Assembly (NCBI GenBank): GCA_022561755.1
Contig: JADFQN010000016.1
Location: 1 to 32,109, forward strand
Direction: 5' to 3'
Origin: Bacteroidota bacterium
GTDB taxonomy: Bacteria; Bacteroidota; Rhodothermia; Rhodothermales; Rubricoccaceae
Length of the DNA: 32,109 nucleotides
Shown piece by piece: positions 22,203-29,804 of the stretch. The notes under the pieces were generated by a model. The model searched no databases and had not been told where the DNA came from. It worked only from the letters and a program-made list of their open reading frames with translations. The number at the start of each line of letters is the position of its first letter. Position 1 is the stretch's first letter. The position numbers were made by a program, and so were the translations under genes.

Positions 22203-22585
22203 CGACCAACCCCCGATGATGTTCGCACCTCTTCGTTGACGAAGACAATACTTCGCGCTTCGAACCCGGCCTCGGCGACTGCCTCTCGAAGGCGTTCTTC
22301 GGAGACCGTTGCCCCCTCGTCCATCTTCAGTTGAACCCTGCCCTCCTCCAGCAGAACGGACAGCTCAGCTACGCCGTCGATCCTCTTCAGGCGCTTCTCG
22401 ATACCATAGGCACAAAAGGGACATGCAATCCCGTCTACCTCGATGATGATATCGGGATCTTCTATGAGTTTGTCATCCTGAGCGCTCGCTTGCTGTGCAA
22501 GAGCCATCGTAGCGAAAAGTGCAACGAGCGCACATGCGGCGAATCGTCTACCTGCTGTCAGCGGTGCTGGGGTTGGTCGTTTCAT
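22199..22585 (-). CDS. Periplasmic HMA-domain metal-binding protein (MerP-like)
   Basis: A 128-residue exported protein. A signal peptide (CALVALFATMALAQQASAQD) precedes an HMA ferredoxin-like fold: IIIEVDGIACPFCAYGIEKR, with metal-binding Cys55 and Cys58 in a CPFC motif, then LKRIDGVAELSVLLEEGRVQ and AVAEAGFEA. The layout matches periplasmic MerP/CopZ-like metal chaperones. The ~20-residue C-terminal tail (NEEVRTSSGVGR) is unremarkable. It overlaps the outer-membrane protein gene by four bases and lies 100 bases after the thioredoxin-like gene. ATG at 22585 is chosen because it starts directly before the basic signal region. Confidence 0.92.
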   Translation of the reverse strand: MKRPTPAPLTAGRRFAACALVALFATMALAQQASAQDDKLIEDPDIIIEVDGIACPFCAYGIEKRLKRIDGVAELSVLLEEGRVQLKMDEGATVSEERLREAVAEAGFEARSIVFVNEEVRTSSGVGR

Positions 22586-22685
22586 GGTGTGTTCCATGGT
22601 TTTAGTTCGAATGGGGTGAATGTGAATGCGATGAGGGTTCAGTCTATAGGATTGGAGTCTTAAATCCCGTAGATCTGTTTGTTGG

Positions 22686-22952
22686 TTAAAGCTGTTGTCC
22701 TACGCCCGCAGCCCGCAACGCGTCCTCGGACACACCTCGGTCGACGCAGCAGGTTGCAGGTATACCGTCAACGACAACGGCCGGCACGGACAGTATCGAC
22801 AATGCTGCGGCCCGACGCGCCACCTCTGGATCGTTCAGATCCAGGACGGTCACATCGCAAGAAGAGCAGGCCAGGGTCTCGACCATTTGGAGGGTCTCGA
22901 TACAGATGGGGCAGCCTGCTGTATAGATTTCTATGAGGCGTTTGGGACTCAT
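22686..22952 (-). CDS. Small thioredoxin/glutaredoxin-like protein
   Basis: An 88-residue cytosolic protein. The first strand and active site read LIEIYTAGCPICIETLQMVE with Cys14 and Cys17 (C-P-I-C), followed by a second cysteine pair (LACSSC, Cys30/33) and VTVLDLNDPEVARRA. The cis-proline strand is SILSVPAVVVDG, and another CC lies in IPATCCVDRG. It is the first gene of the metal operon. The many cysteines suggest thiol-disulfide exchange or metal transfer to the HMA protein next door. Such thioredoxin-family genes often accompany mercury or copper genes. ATG at 22952 is chosen over an adjacent GTG. Confidence 0.85.
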   Translation of the reverse strand: MSPKRLIEIYTAGCPICIETLQMVETLACSSCDVTVLDLNDPEVARRAAALSILSVPAVVVDGIPATCCVDRGVSEDALRAAGVGQQL

Positions 22953-23073
22953 CACGATACGTCTAGGTTGTCAGGTTTGTCGCGAAGACATCTACAGCCT
23001 GTTGTATACTACAGAGTTCCGAGGTTCATGAAAACTTTACAACCAGAGATTTTTTCGATACCCGTTCATCCTA

Positions 23074-23091
23074 TTGCTCCGAAAGGAGTAA
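23074..23091. promoter_or_regulatory. Palindromic operator candidate between divergent genes
   Basis: TTGCTCCGAAAGGAGTAA is an imperfect palindrome (TTxCTCC / GGAGxAA) in an AT-rich 190-base gap between the thioredoxin-like operon (left) and the DUF2270 gene (right). Short dyads of this kind occur in MerR-type promoters, but I cannot place convincing -35/-10 boxes with a 19-base spacer. Confidence 0.3.
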
Positions 23092-23145
23092 CCTTAACTT
23101 AGGCGCGGTTGATCGTACTTCACGGCTTCACCCCGGTAGATCGCG

Positions 23146-23823
23146 ATGGTAGACAATACGATGGTGCTGGTCCACTTCTACCGTGCTGCGGTCGTGCACG
23201 CGGACGTATGGCGTCGGCGCCTGGATGCCACGACGAACTGGGCGGTGGTGACTGCGGCCGCGGTGGTCACATTTGCGTTCGGCGAGGCGCAGGCTCCCCA
23301 TTTTGTTCTCCTGATGGCATTGTTGTTCACTCTATTCTTTCTCGTGATGGAGTCACGCCGCTACCAGATCTATCATGTGTGGGAGCTTCTGATCCGTGAC
23401 CTGCATCAATACCTCGTCCGGCCGGCGCTACTGCAGAGCTCGGATACGGACCAAGAAGCGATCGAGGCCGGTCTGGCGCAGATCGCGCGGGATCTCGGGA
23501 GCACGCTCCCGCGAATATCCCTCCTCGAGGCGGCCGGACTTAGGATTCGTCGGAACTACGGGCCCTTATTCACCATCTTACTGTTGGCCTGGTTGCTAAA
23601 GCTCTGGCTTTACCCCAGGCCTACCTACGAGACTGAAGAGTTCGTGGCTCGCGCTGTGGTAGGGGTCGTGCCCGGAGCTGCCGTTCTGGTTGCGATGGGT
23701 GTATTCTTCGCCCTTTGTGTGATTGCTGCACTAGGCGCACCCTCCGAGCACATTGTTGACTGGGCGGCCGACGTCTCACCGGCCAGGAAGCTCGTCGGGC
23801 GGAGAGGGCGGCCGAAAGAATAG
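23146..23823 (+). CDS. DUF2270 membrane protein
   Basis: A 225-residue inner-membrane protein of unknown function. It begins with the family text MVLVHFYRAAVVHADVWRRR, LDATTNWAVVTAAAVVTFAF and ends its second helix in LMALLFTLFFLVMESRRYQI. Four helices are expected: about 33-48, 54-69, and a C-terminal pair (LFTILLLAWLLKLWLYP; VLVAMGVFFALCVIAALG). The conserved VWRRRLD, TTNWAVV and ESRRYQIY identify DUF2270. It is transcribed divergently from the metal operon. The family lies beside various transporter genes, with no proven activity. Confidence 0.9.
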   Translation: MVDNTMVLVHFYRAAVVHADVWRRRLDATTNWAVVTAAAVVTFAFGEAQAPHFVLLMALLFTLFFLVMESRRYQIYHVWELLIRDLHQYLVRPALLQSSDTDQEAIEAGLAQIARDLGSTLPRISLLEAAGLRIRRNYGPLFTILLLAWLLKLWLYPRPTYETEEFVARAVVGVVPGAAVLVAMGVFFALCVIAALGAPSEHIVDWAADVSPARKLVGRRGRPKE

Positions 23824-23978
23824 GATGTAGTCCCCATCTCGAACCTGTCCGTTTGCCTGCTGCGCTTGATCCATCGTTGCGGGTGCCTAAATCGATAGAG
23901 GATCGTACTCGTTCCCCATTCCGCTAAAGCCAAGGCGCGCATCCTATCTGCTGTATCACTCCCGGTAAACCCGTCGTC

Positions 23979-24986
23979 ATGCGCTTCATCGTACCCATTC
24001 TTTGCTTTCTGATGGCCGCCGCCTCCGCATCTGCCCAGCCCTCTGATCCAGTTGTTCTCGTCGTCCACGGAGGGGCGGGTACGATTAGTCGGGATCGGGT
24101 GACGCCGGAAAGGGAAACTGCCATCCGCTCGGCACTGGAGGAAGCCCTCCGCGCAGGGTATGCGGCCATTGAGGAGGGCAATCCTGCACTCGACGGTGTG
24201 GTGGATGCTATTGAGGTGCTGGAGGATGACCCGCATTTCAACGCAGGAATCGGCGGTGTTTTTGCAGCCGACGGCACCGTGCGTCACGATGCCTCCATCA
24301 TGGATGGCGCTACTGGGCAGGCGGGCGCGTCGACGGGGACGATGCACATCCGCCACCCCATCCAACTGGCGAGAGCCGTGATGGAGCACTCCGTCCACGT
24401 GATGCTCAACGAGGAGGGCGCGGAGGAGTTTGCCATCCAACAGGGTTTGGAGATCGTGCCGAATAGTTTCTTCCACACCGAGCACCGCCGAAGGGCGCTG
24501 GAGGCCGCCCAGGAACGTGAACGCGAGCTGCAAGGTGATGCAGGCTATGTGCCCGAGGAATGGCAGATGATCGGCACGGTGGGGGCAGTAGCCCTCGACA
24601 ACGAGGGGCATCTCGCAGCGGGCACCTCCACGGGCGGGATGACGAACAAGCGCTGGGGCCGAATCGGCGACTCGCCCATCATCGGCGCGGGGACGTTTGT
24701 CAACGATGCGACGTGCGGCGTCAGTTCGACAGGCCACGGCGAGTACTTCATCCGGCTTGCCATCGCCCACGACATACATGCGCGTGCGATGTACGGCGGA
24801 GAGACCTGCACCGAAGCCGCTGAAGCCGTTATTCACGAAACGCTGACCGAGGCCGGTGGCACGGGCGGCGTCATCATGCTGGATCGCCATGGCAACGTGG
24901 CCATGCCGTTCAACACGAAAGGAATGTACCGGGGCTATATCACCCGGAGCGGGCAGGTCACGGTCAAGCTGTACGCCGACGAATAA
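23979..24986 (+). CDS. iaaA: Isoaspartyl peptidase / plant-type L-asparaginase (Ntn hydrolase)
   Basis: A 335-residue exported Ntn-hydrolase precursor that cleaves isoaspartyl dipeptides and L-asparagine after autoprocessing. A signal peptide (IVPILCFLMAAASASAQ) puts it in the periplasm. VVLVVHGGAGTISRD opens the alpha chain; the self-cleavage site is MIGTVGAVALD, with Thr200 becoming the nucleophile of the beta chain. The beta chain shows GTSTGGMTNKRWGRIGDSP (substrate pocket) and IIGAGTFVNDATCGVSSTGH, then the conserved TEAGGTGGVIMLDRHGNVAM. Length is normal. The stop overlaps the next gene's start by one base (TAATG). Confidence 0.95.
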   Translation: MRFIVPILCFLMAAASASAQPSDPVVLVVHGGAGTISRDRVTPERETAIRSALEEALRAGYAAIEEGNPALDGVVDAIEVLEDDPHFNAGIGGVFAADGTVRHDASIMDGATGQAGASTGTMHIRHPIQLARAVMEHSVHVMLNEEGAEEFAIQQGLEIVPNSFFHTEHRRRALEAAQERERELQGDAGYVPEEWQMIGTVGAVALDNEGHLAAGTSTGGMTNKRWGRIGDSPIIGAGTFVNDATCGVSSTGHGEYFIRLAIAHDIHARAMYGGETCTEAAEAVIHETLTEAGGTGGVIMLDRHGNVAMPFNTKGMYRGYITRSGQVTVKLYADE

Positions 24987-25630
24987 TGTTGACGTACGAT
25001 CCGGAAGAGGCTATCGCAGCGCTCGCCAAGGCCGATTACGACCTCGGCGTTTTTATGGAGGTGGCCGGGCCGTGCCGAATTGCCGAGCGGGCGTGGGCGC
25101 AACCCGTGGAGCCGTTCGAGGCGCTGTTGCGCTCCATCATCTACCAGCAGCTTTCAGGTAAAGTCGCGGGGACCATCCACGGCCGGTTTGTCGATCTGTT
25201 CGATGGCGCTGGGCCTTCGCCCGAAGCGCTTCTAGCGCTCTCTGAAGATCAACTGCGCGGATGTGGGCTATCGCGAAACAAGACGTTGGCTGTGCAGGAT
25301 CTGGCCGAAAAAACCCTTGCAGACGTGGTCCCCGAACGAGAAACGCTTCTCACACTTCCCGATGATGAAGTCATCGCACGCCTTACGGAGGTTCGTGGGA
25401 TCGGCCCGTGGACGGTAGAGATGCTGCTGATGTTCAACCTCGGCCGCCCGGATGTCTTGCCCGCAACAGATTTGGGCATCCAGAAGGGCTACCAACTGGT
25501 GTATGGGACGAACGATCTCCCTACCCCCCAAGAACTGGCAGCGCACGGCGAGAAGTGGCGGCCGTGGCGGACGGTGGCGAGCTGGTATATGTGGGAGGCC
25601 CTCCACATCGAGCGCGGCGAAACGCCGTAG
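24986..25630 (+). CDS. DNA-3-methyladenine glycosylase II (AlkA/HhH-GPD family)
   Basis: A 214-residue base-excision DNA repair enzyme that removes alkylated purines. The helix-hairpin-helix and GPD signature read LTEVRGIGPWTVEMLLMFNL with the catalytic Asp162 in ATDLGIQKGY. The front part SIIYQQLSGKVAGTIHGRF is the usual 'Q-Q-(L/I)S' helix of this family. It lacks the N-terminal extension of E. coli AlkA, so it is the short MAG/AlkA type. It overlaps the upstream asparaginase gene by one base (TAATG), which implies co-translation although the two have no obvious shared pathway. Confidence 0.95.
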   Translation: MLTYDPEEAIAALAKADYDLGVFMEVAGPCRIAERAWAQPVEPFEALLRSIIYQQLSGKVAGTIHGRFVDLFDGAGPSPEALLALSEDQLRGCGLSRNKTLAVQDLAEKTLADVVPERETLLTLPDDEVIARLTEVRGIGPWTVEMLLMFNLGRPDVLPATDLGIQKGYQLVYGTNDLPTPQELAAHGEKWRPWRTVASWYMWEALHIERGETP

Positions 25631-25853
25631 GGGTTAGCCGGTGGCTCGCCCACTGACCGCCGGCCTACTCCGCGATCTCCGCAGCCATTCCGGCATCAGG
25701 TTCGACGAATTTCGCCAGCACGAGCCTGGCGAACGACGCATCAGGCGGTCCCGTGAAAGATGAAGGCCGAGATGTTCGCGAAGGCATGCAGGATGCCCAT
25801 CGACAACTGCGCGTTGGCAACGCTCGGATCGCGCGGCGTCGTATACTTAGTGA

Positions 25854-26996
25854 ATGGAGAGAGAATTGGGATCGGTGCATGTCTGGTTCCCGAAGGACAA
25901 AGCACTAAAAGAGGGATATACGCTACCGGTAATCTCGGGTGAGTTCTCGTACTCTCACGACTTCGCTCTATGGATGGCGCTCTGCGCGCGCGCTTCCTAC
26001 GAGGACGAGGAGGACGGGAAACGGATGTTTATCGCGGCCGGATTCAGGGAGGACGTGCGCTTCATCCAGAAAGGGGAAACTCAAGCCTATATCGCCGTGC
26101 ATCCGGGTGGCACGAGCCCGTTCGCGGTCATTGTGTTCCGGGGGACTGACAATATCCGGGACGTCTTGACCGACCTGAAGCTCTGGCGGCGGAATGTCTG
26201 GGGGCGGAAGGTCTGGGGGCTCCGCGGCAGTCGCGCGCACCGCGGATTCCAGGACGCACTCGACGAGGTCTGGGCCGACATCGTCACCAACCTGCGGGAC
26301 ATCCGCAAAAAGCACGGAGCCGTGCCGCTCCATTTGACGGGACACAGCCTGGGTGCCGCTCTGGCGCTCCTCGCGGCGCAGCGCCTTGAGGATTCGGAGG
26401 ATCTGGCCCCTGCCATCTCCGTCGTCAACATCGGCTGCCCTCGGGTCGGTAACCGAGAGCTGGGCGAACGGATTGCCGAGAGCGCGTCTATTCACCGTGT
26501 CGTGCACGCCTCGGACGCCGTCCCGCGGATCCCACCGCTGCTCCTCGGCTATCGGCACGTCGGCACCGAGCATTGGCTGCTCCCCGACGGCGGCGAGATG
26601 ACTTTTCCGCCCCACCCGAAGCTCGCGCAACGGGTGCGCTGGCTGCAGCTTGCACACCATCAGTCCTATGCGTTCAGACAGTACCTGCTCGTCTCGGCAA
26701 TCATCGCGTTCTTGCTTACCGCAGGGATCTATAAAGGCCTAAACATCGATTTAACCGTCGTCGAGGCGCTGGTCCTGTTCGCCGTTCTGTGGATCGCTCT
26801 CGTAGGTGTGATGTCCCTACTGGTCAGCCCCCGTCTGCCAACGCCGGTACGGCGGTGGTTTCGCCCGCACGCCTTGATCGATCACAAGTCCGACCTCTAC
26901 GTCGAGGAACTGACGGCCCGCGCCGAGAGGTGGCTTTCATGCCGATATCCCTATGAAGAGGGCAAGAGTGGCAAGGAAAGCTCCGAGAAGTATTGA
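25854..26996 (+). CDS. Class 3 (fungal-type) lipase with two C-terminal membrane helices
   Basis: A 380-residue alpha/beta-hydrolase. The strand before the oxyanion loop is PFAVIVFRGTDNIRD; the nucleophile elbow is LHLTGHSLGAALALL (Ser165); the acid is HASDAVPRIPP (Asp221); and by comparison with class 3 lipases the base is in AHHQSY (about His269). The YRHVGTEHWL segment is the family's conserved region before it. Two hydrophobic helices follow (VSAIIAFLLTAGIYKGL and ALVLFAVLWIALVGVMSLL), which would anchor it to a membrane. No signal peptide is seen. It may hydrolyse lipids at the inner membrane. The start at 25854 (ATG) is the first of the open frame, without a strong ribosome-binding site. 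Confidence 0.9.
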   Translation: MERELGSVHVWFPKDKALKEGYTLPVISGEFSYSHDFALWMALCARASYEDEEDGKRMFIAAGFREDVRFIQKGETQAYIAVHPGGTSPFAVIVFRGTDNIRDVLTDLKLWRRNVWGRKVWGLRGSRAHRGFQDALDEVWADIVTNLRDIRKKHGAVPLHLTGHSLGAALALLAAQRLEDSEDLAPAISVVNIGCPRVGNRELGERIAESASIHRVVHASDAVPRIPPLLLGYRHVGTEHWLLPDGGEMTFPPHPKLAQRVRWLQLAHHQSYAFRQYLLVSAIIAFLLTAGIYKGLNIDLTVVEALVLFAVLWIALVGVMSLLVSPRLPTPVRRWFRPHALIDHKSDLYVEELTARAERWLSCRYPYEEGKSGKESSEKY

Positions 26997-27200
26997 ACGC
27001 ATGGCAATTCTCCGGGCCTGAGCAGGCCCAATGGTTGAAACAAGGCGCTAAAAATATAGCAGTGTGGATCGATCCGAGAGCCAACCCTATGGAGGTGCCA
27101 TTGCGTCGTTTCACCGACGGTTCACAGAAACCGAGGTTATGCGAGGGGCGGTGGACTTGTCTAATAGAGCCCATCCGTTCAACGAATCCCGAGGATCACC

Positions 27201-27650
27201 ATGCACCGCCTTCCCCTTTTCCTTTTTGTTCTCCTGTTTGCAGCACTCGCGGTGATGGACGCATCCGCACAGTCCGGCATTGACGAGGTTCTCACCTGGC
27301 GCAGCTACAGCGCCGAGCGTAGCGCCCGCGTTCGGGTCTTCGACTCGGGCGACAGCCGCCGGCTCCACACCGTGGTCATTGAAGAGGCGAACGACAACGC
27401 CGGGGGTCCCGTAACAGATGAGGCCCGCTATGTGGCCGAGACCATCGGGCGCACGTTCGGCTTCGATCCCGTGGATGCCTTCTTTGTTTTCCGCTTTGAG
27501 GTCGGCTCGGCTACAGGCGCATCTGCGGGCAACAAGATTCTCCTTCTGCGTGTCACGTTCCGCCGAGGCGCCACCGGCGAATTAGGTGCTCCGTCGTGGC
27601 GCGTCATCAGTGCAGAAACACTTTCCGACCTCACCGACCGGGCGCTGTAG
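27201..27650 (+). CDS. Exported protein of unknown function
   Basis: A 149-residue protein with a signal peptide (LPLFLFVLLFAALAVMDASA, Q). The mature part holds VLTWRSYSAERSARVRVFD and DEARYVAETIGRTFGFDPVD, then FFVFRFEVGSATGASAGNKI and LLLRVTFRRGATGELGAPSW. It is a mixed alpha/beta domain that I do not recognise. A strong rho-independent terminator follows the stop after about 55 bases, so the gene forms its own transcript end. It stands between the lipase gene and the MITE-rich stretch. Confidence 0.8.
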   Translation: MHRLPLFLFVLLFAALAVMDASAQSGIDEVLTWRSYSAERSARVRVFDSGDSRRLHTVVIEEANDNAGGPVTDEARYVAETIGRTFGFDPVDAFFVFRFEVGSATGASAGNKILLLRVTFRRGATGELGAPSWRVISAETLSDLTDRAL

Positions 27651-27703
27651 GGTTCAGCCGAGTAGAGACGCTCAGCTACGGATCGAGCCGTAGTTGCGTT
27701 TCC

Positions 27704-27741
27704 GGGCCGTCGGGGCTTCGGTTCCGGCGGCCCGTTTTTTT
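27704..27741 (+). terminator. Rho-independent terminator
   Basis: GGGCCGTC pairs with GGCGGCCC (one G-T pair) around a loop of GGGGCTTCGGTTCC-like bases, followed by seven T residues. It is 55 bases after the stop of the exported-protein gene. Confidence 0.85.
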
Positions 27742-27743
27742 AG

Positions 27744-27799
27744 GAGGTTGTTGAATTACGTGCTCCTTCGCAGGCCGGATGACGTTTTTCAACATGGTT
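27744..27799. mobile_element. Degenerate mini-element, family 2
   Basis: GAGGTTGTTGAATTACG at the left and CGTTTTTCAACATGG at the right are diverged inverted repeats of the family at 27985 and 31181. The inside shares TCGCAGGCCGGATGACG with the 27985 copy. It adjoins the terminator's T run. Confidence 0.6.
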
Positions 27800-27817
27800 T
27801 TATAAGCCGCCAATGGG

Positions 27818-27978
27818 ATGTCCCCCTTCAAAAGGGGGACTTCCCGCCGCATGGCGGGAAGGGGGTGGTGTGGCTGGGAGCTGCACCATGATTTCAAACC
27901 CGGATTGCCGACCCCCGCCCGTTCACCTCCTATCCCGGCCTGGGGCCGGGATTCGTCCCCCTAAAACAGGGGGGACAT
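27818..27978. repeat. Inverted-repeat-rich intergenic segment
   Basis: ATGTCCCCCTTCAAAAGGGG then GACTTCCCGCCGCATGGCGG on the left, and CCCGGCCTGGGGCCGGGA then GTCCCCCTAAAACAGGGGGG on the right. Each half is a pair of hairpins and the outer sides are roughly inverted. Repeats of this GGGGGAC type are common between genes in Bacteroidota and other environmental genomes. No coding potential. Confidence 0.6.
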
Positions 27979-27984
27979 TCTTAT

Positions 27985-28036
27985 GAGGCTGTTGAAATAC
28001 TCCGTCGCAGGCCGGATGACGTATTTCAACAGCCTC
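27985..28036. mobile_element. 52-base mini-element, family 2
   Basis: Inverted repeats GAGGCTGTTGAAATACT and CGTATTTCAACAGCCTC (16 of 17 match) flank 18 bases of TCGCAGGCCGGATGA-type sequence. No clear target duplication remains. It lies directly before the UbiA gene and provides an in-frame ATG (27983 or 28016) to it. Confidence 0.75.
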
Positions 28037-28078
28037 TTGGGGGAGGGCGTGGGAGGTACCTTTGAGGCCTCACCCAAT

Positions 28079-28972
28079 GTGTACACCGTGGAGCAACGCG
28101 CTCAGCTCGGCGGGCTCATTCGTCTGCTGAGGCCCCTCAACTTCGTGATGTTTTTCGCCGGCGTAGCGCTCGGCGGATTGCTCGCCGTCGGCCTCGATGC
28201 CTTCGCCGCCGAAAACCTGCCGCGGATGCTTCTGGCGATGGCTTCGGCAGGGCTCATTGGGGGAGGAGCCAACGCCATCAACGATGTTTACGACCTCGAC
28301 ATCGACCTCGTAAATCGCCCGGAGAGGCCTCTTCCATCCGGAGCCGCTTCCCCGGAAACCGCACGCAGACTGTGGCTGGGGCTCACGATTCTCGGCGTCG
28401 CGATCGGATGGTTCATTTCGCCGGTGCACGGGCTCGTGGCTGCCGGGGCGGCCGTTTTGCTGTGGGCATACAGCGCCCGCTTGAAGCGAACCCCCGGTTG
28501 GGGCAACCTGGCGGTGGCCGTTGTCCTCGGGCTGGCAATTTTTTACGGAGGGCTTGTGCCTGCGTCGGGCAACCTTGTCGCCGTCCTGATCGGCGCCCTG
28601 TTCGCGTTTTTCACCACGCTGGCGCGCGAGGGCGCCAAAGACATCGAAGACATGGAAGGCGATGCCCGGTTCGGCGCCCGCACGCTGCCTCTTGTTTGGG
28701 GCGTTCGTCCCGCAGCGCGGTGGGTTCTTGCCGTCATCTTCCTCACCCTGTTGGCGCTGCCGGTTCTCGCCGTCGCGGGTTTTGGTGTGGCGTTCTTGGC
28801 GTTTGCAATCCCGGTGGCCTGTAGTTTGCTTGCCTCAGGGTGGGCGCTGCTGCTTGCGGGGGTCTCCGGCACGGCGGAAGCATGGCATCGAGGCGCGGGG
28901 ACTGCCAGTACGTGGCTCAAAGTGGCAATGGTATCCGGCATCCTTGCGCTTTCGCTGGCCCGAATCGGGTAA
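28079..28972 (+). CDS. UbiA-superfamily prenyltransferase
   Basis: A membrane prenyltransferase of about 297 residues with eight or nine helices. The first Asp-rich motif is NAINDVYDLDIDLVNRPERP, followed by LPSG, and the second AREGAKDIEDMEGDARFGAR, both classic for UbiA-family enzymes that join a polyprenyl diphosphate to an acceptor. The second motif and SGAASPETARRL resemble geranylgeranylglycerol-phosphate / (S)-GGGP-type and menaquinone-like members, so the acceptor is unclear. The open frame begins at 27983 within the mini-element. I choose GTG at 28079, next to VYTVEQRAQLGGLIRLLRPL, because the upstream residues are element-encoded. The exact start is uncertain (28088 is also possible). 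Confidence 0.85.
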   Translation: MYTVEQRAQLGGLIRLLRPLNFVMFFAGVALGGLLAVGLDAFAAENLPRMLLAMASAGLIGGGANAINDVYDLDIDLVNRPERPLPSGAASPETARRLWLGLTILGVAIGWFISPVHGLVAAGAAVLLWAYSARLKRTPGWGNLAVAVVLGLAIFYGGLVPASGNLVAVLIGALFAFFTTLAREGAKDIEDMEGDARFGARTLPLVWGVRPAARWVLAVIFLTLLALPVLAVAGFGVAFLAFAIPVACSLLASGWALLLAGVSGTAEAWHRGAGTASTWLKVAMVSGILALSLARIG

Positions 28973-29012
28973 ACCGGCGATACCATTCGCGCAATTGAAT
29001 TCGTTCCTACTT

Positions 29013-29180
29013 TTAGGGCCTGTTAACATTTGATCGCGGCGGGCCGTTTCGGGCCATTCTGGTCCGTCTCGGTGTTACACTCGTCGTCCGGGGCTATTGC
29101 CCCGACCTTCTCGCGCGCCTTGATACGGCCTCAGATTGTCCTCGAACCGACCTCACGTGCTAAGTGTTAACAGGCCTTAG
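29013..29180. mobile_element. MITE-like element, family 1, copy 2, with TTAG target duplication
   Basis: The element (29017-29176, 160 bases) has inverted repeats GGCCTGTTAACA / TGTTAACAGGCC and a TTAG on each side. Its interior is an inverted, roughly 80%-similar (by eye) copy of 19291-19451. It lies between the UbiA gene and the sigma factor gene, possibly affecting the latter's promoter. Confidence 0.85.
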
Positions 29181-29231
29181 TGTGACCTTTTACAATTAAC
29201 GGGCGGCTAACCCCGTGCCAGTCTCTACACC

Positions 29232-29786
29232 ATGCACTCCCTCGACCCGCAGGCTGTAGTCCGAGCCCAACAGGGCGACGAAGCGGAACGCGGGCGATTG
29301 CTTGCGGCCCTGGAGCCTGTTCTGCGCGCGTTTTTCAAGGCGCGGATCGGCCGGGTGCCCGACGTGGACGATCTGGTCCAGAACACTCTCATTCGCGTAC
29401 ATCGCGGCCTGGAGGCGCTTCAAAAACCGAATCGCCTCAAGGCCTTTGCCATGAAAGCCGCCCTCTTTGAGCTACAGGATTTCTATCGCGGGAGGTACTC
29501 CGCGCGGGAATCCTTGTACGACCCCGACATCCCGCCGAGCGACCCTGCCGGTGTGGGTTCGGCGGGGCTGCGCCTCGATCTGGAACGGGCTATGGAAGTG
29601 TTGACGCCCCACGCGCGACGCATCATCGAGTTGCGTGAAATGGGCTATCCGTACGCAGAGATCGCCGAGACGCTTGAAACCACCGAGGCCGCCGTCAAGA
29701 TGCAGGTGAAGCGCGCGTTCGAGCGCCTTCGCAACGTGCTGTCGGCCCTCGTCCTAGCGATCCTCGCCACGTCCCCTTCCCTTTGA
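29232..29786 (+). CDS. ECF-type RNA polymerase sigma factor
   Basis: A 184-residue sigma factor. Region 2 reads LRAFFKARIGRVPDVDDLVQ and NTLIRVHRGLEAL (the D-D-L-x-Q-x-x-x-x-R-x-H pattern). Region 4 is MEVLTPHARRIIELREMGYP, YAEIAETLETTEAAVKMQVK RAFERLR, a normal helix-turn-helix. The linker LYDPDIPPSDPAGVGS is of usual length. A hydrophobic tail (LSALVLAILATSPSL) is unusual and could be membrane-associated. It lies 18 bases before a FecR-type gene, followed after two repeats by a STN-domain receptor start: the layout of a TonB-receptor/anti-sigma/sigma surface-signalling set. Confidence 0.92.
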   Translation: MHSLDPQAVVRAQQGDEAERGRLLAALEPVLRAFFKARIGRVPDVDDLVQNTLIRVHRGLEALQKPNRLKAFAMKAALFELQDFYRGRYSARESLYDPDIPPSDPAGVGSAGLRLDLERAMEVLTPHARRIIELREMGYPYAEIAETLETTEAAVKMQVKRAFERLRNVLSALVLAILATSPSL

Positions 29787-29804
29787 ACCCACCCTGCGGA
29801 CGCC

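Noticed and set aside
23625-24890. 421-codon - strand frame spanning DUF2270 and asparaginase genes
   Set aside because: It crosses two well-supported genes on the other strand and has no recognisable domain.
25741-25860. A - strand frame reading NAQLSMGILHAFANISAF-like text near 25741-25860
   Set aside because: It looks protein-like but is short, has no start or family match, and overlaps the start of the lipase gene; too weak to call a gene or fragment.
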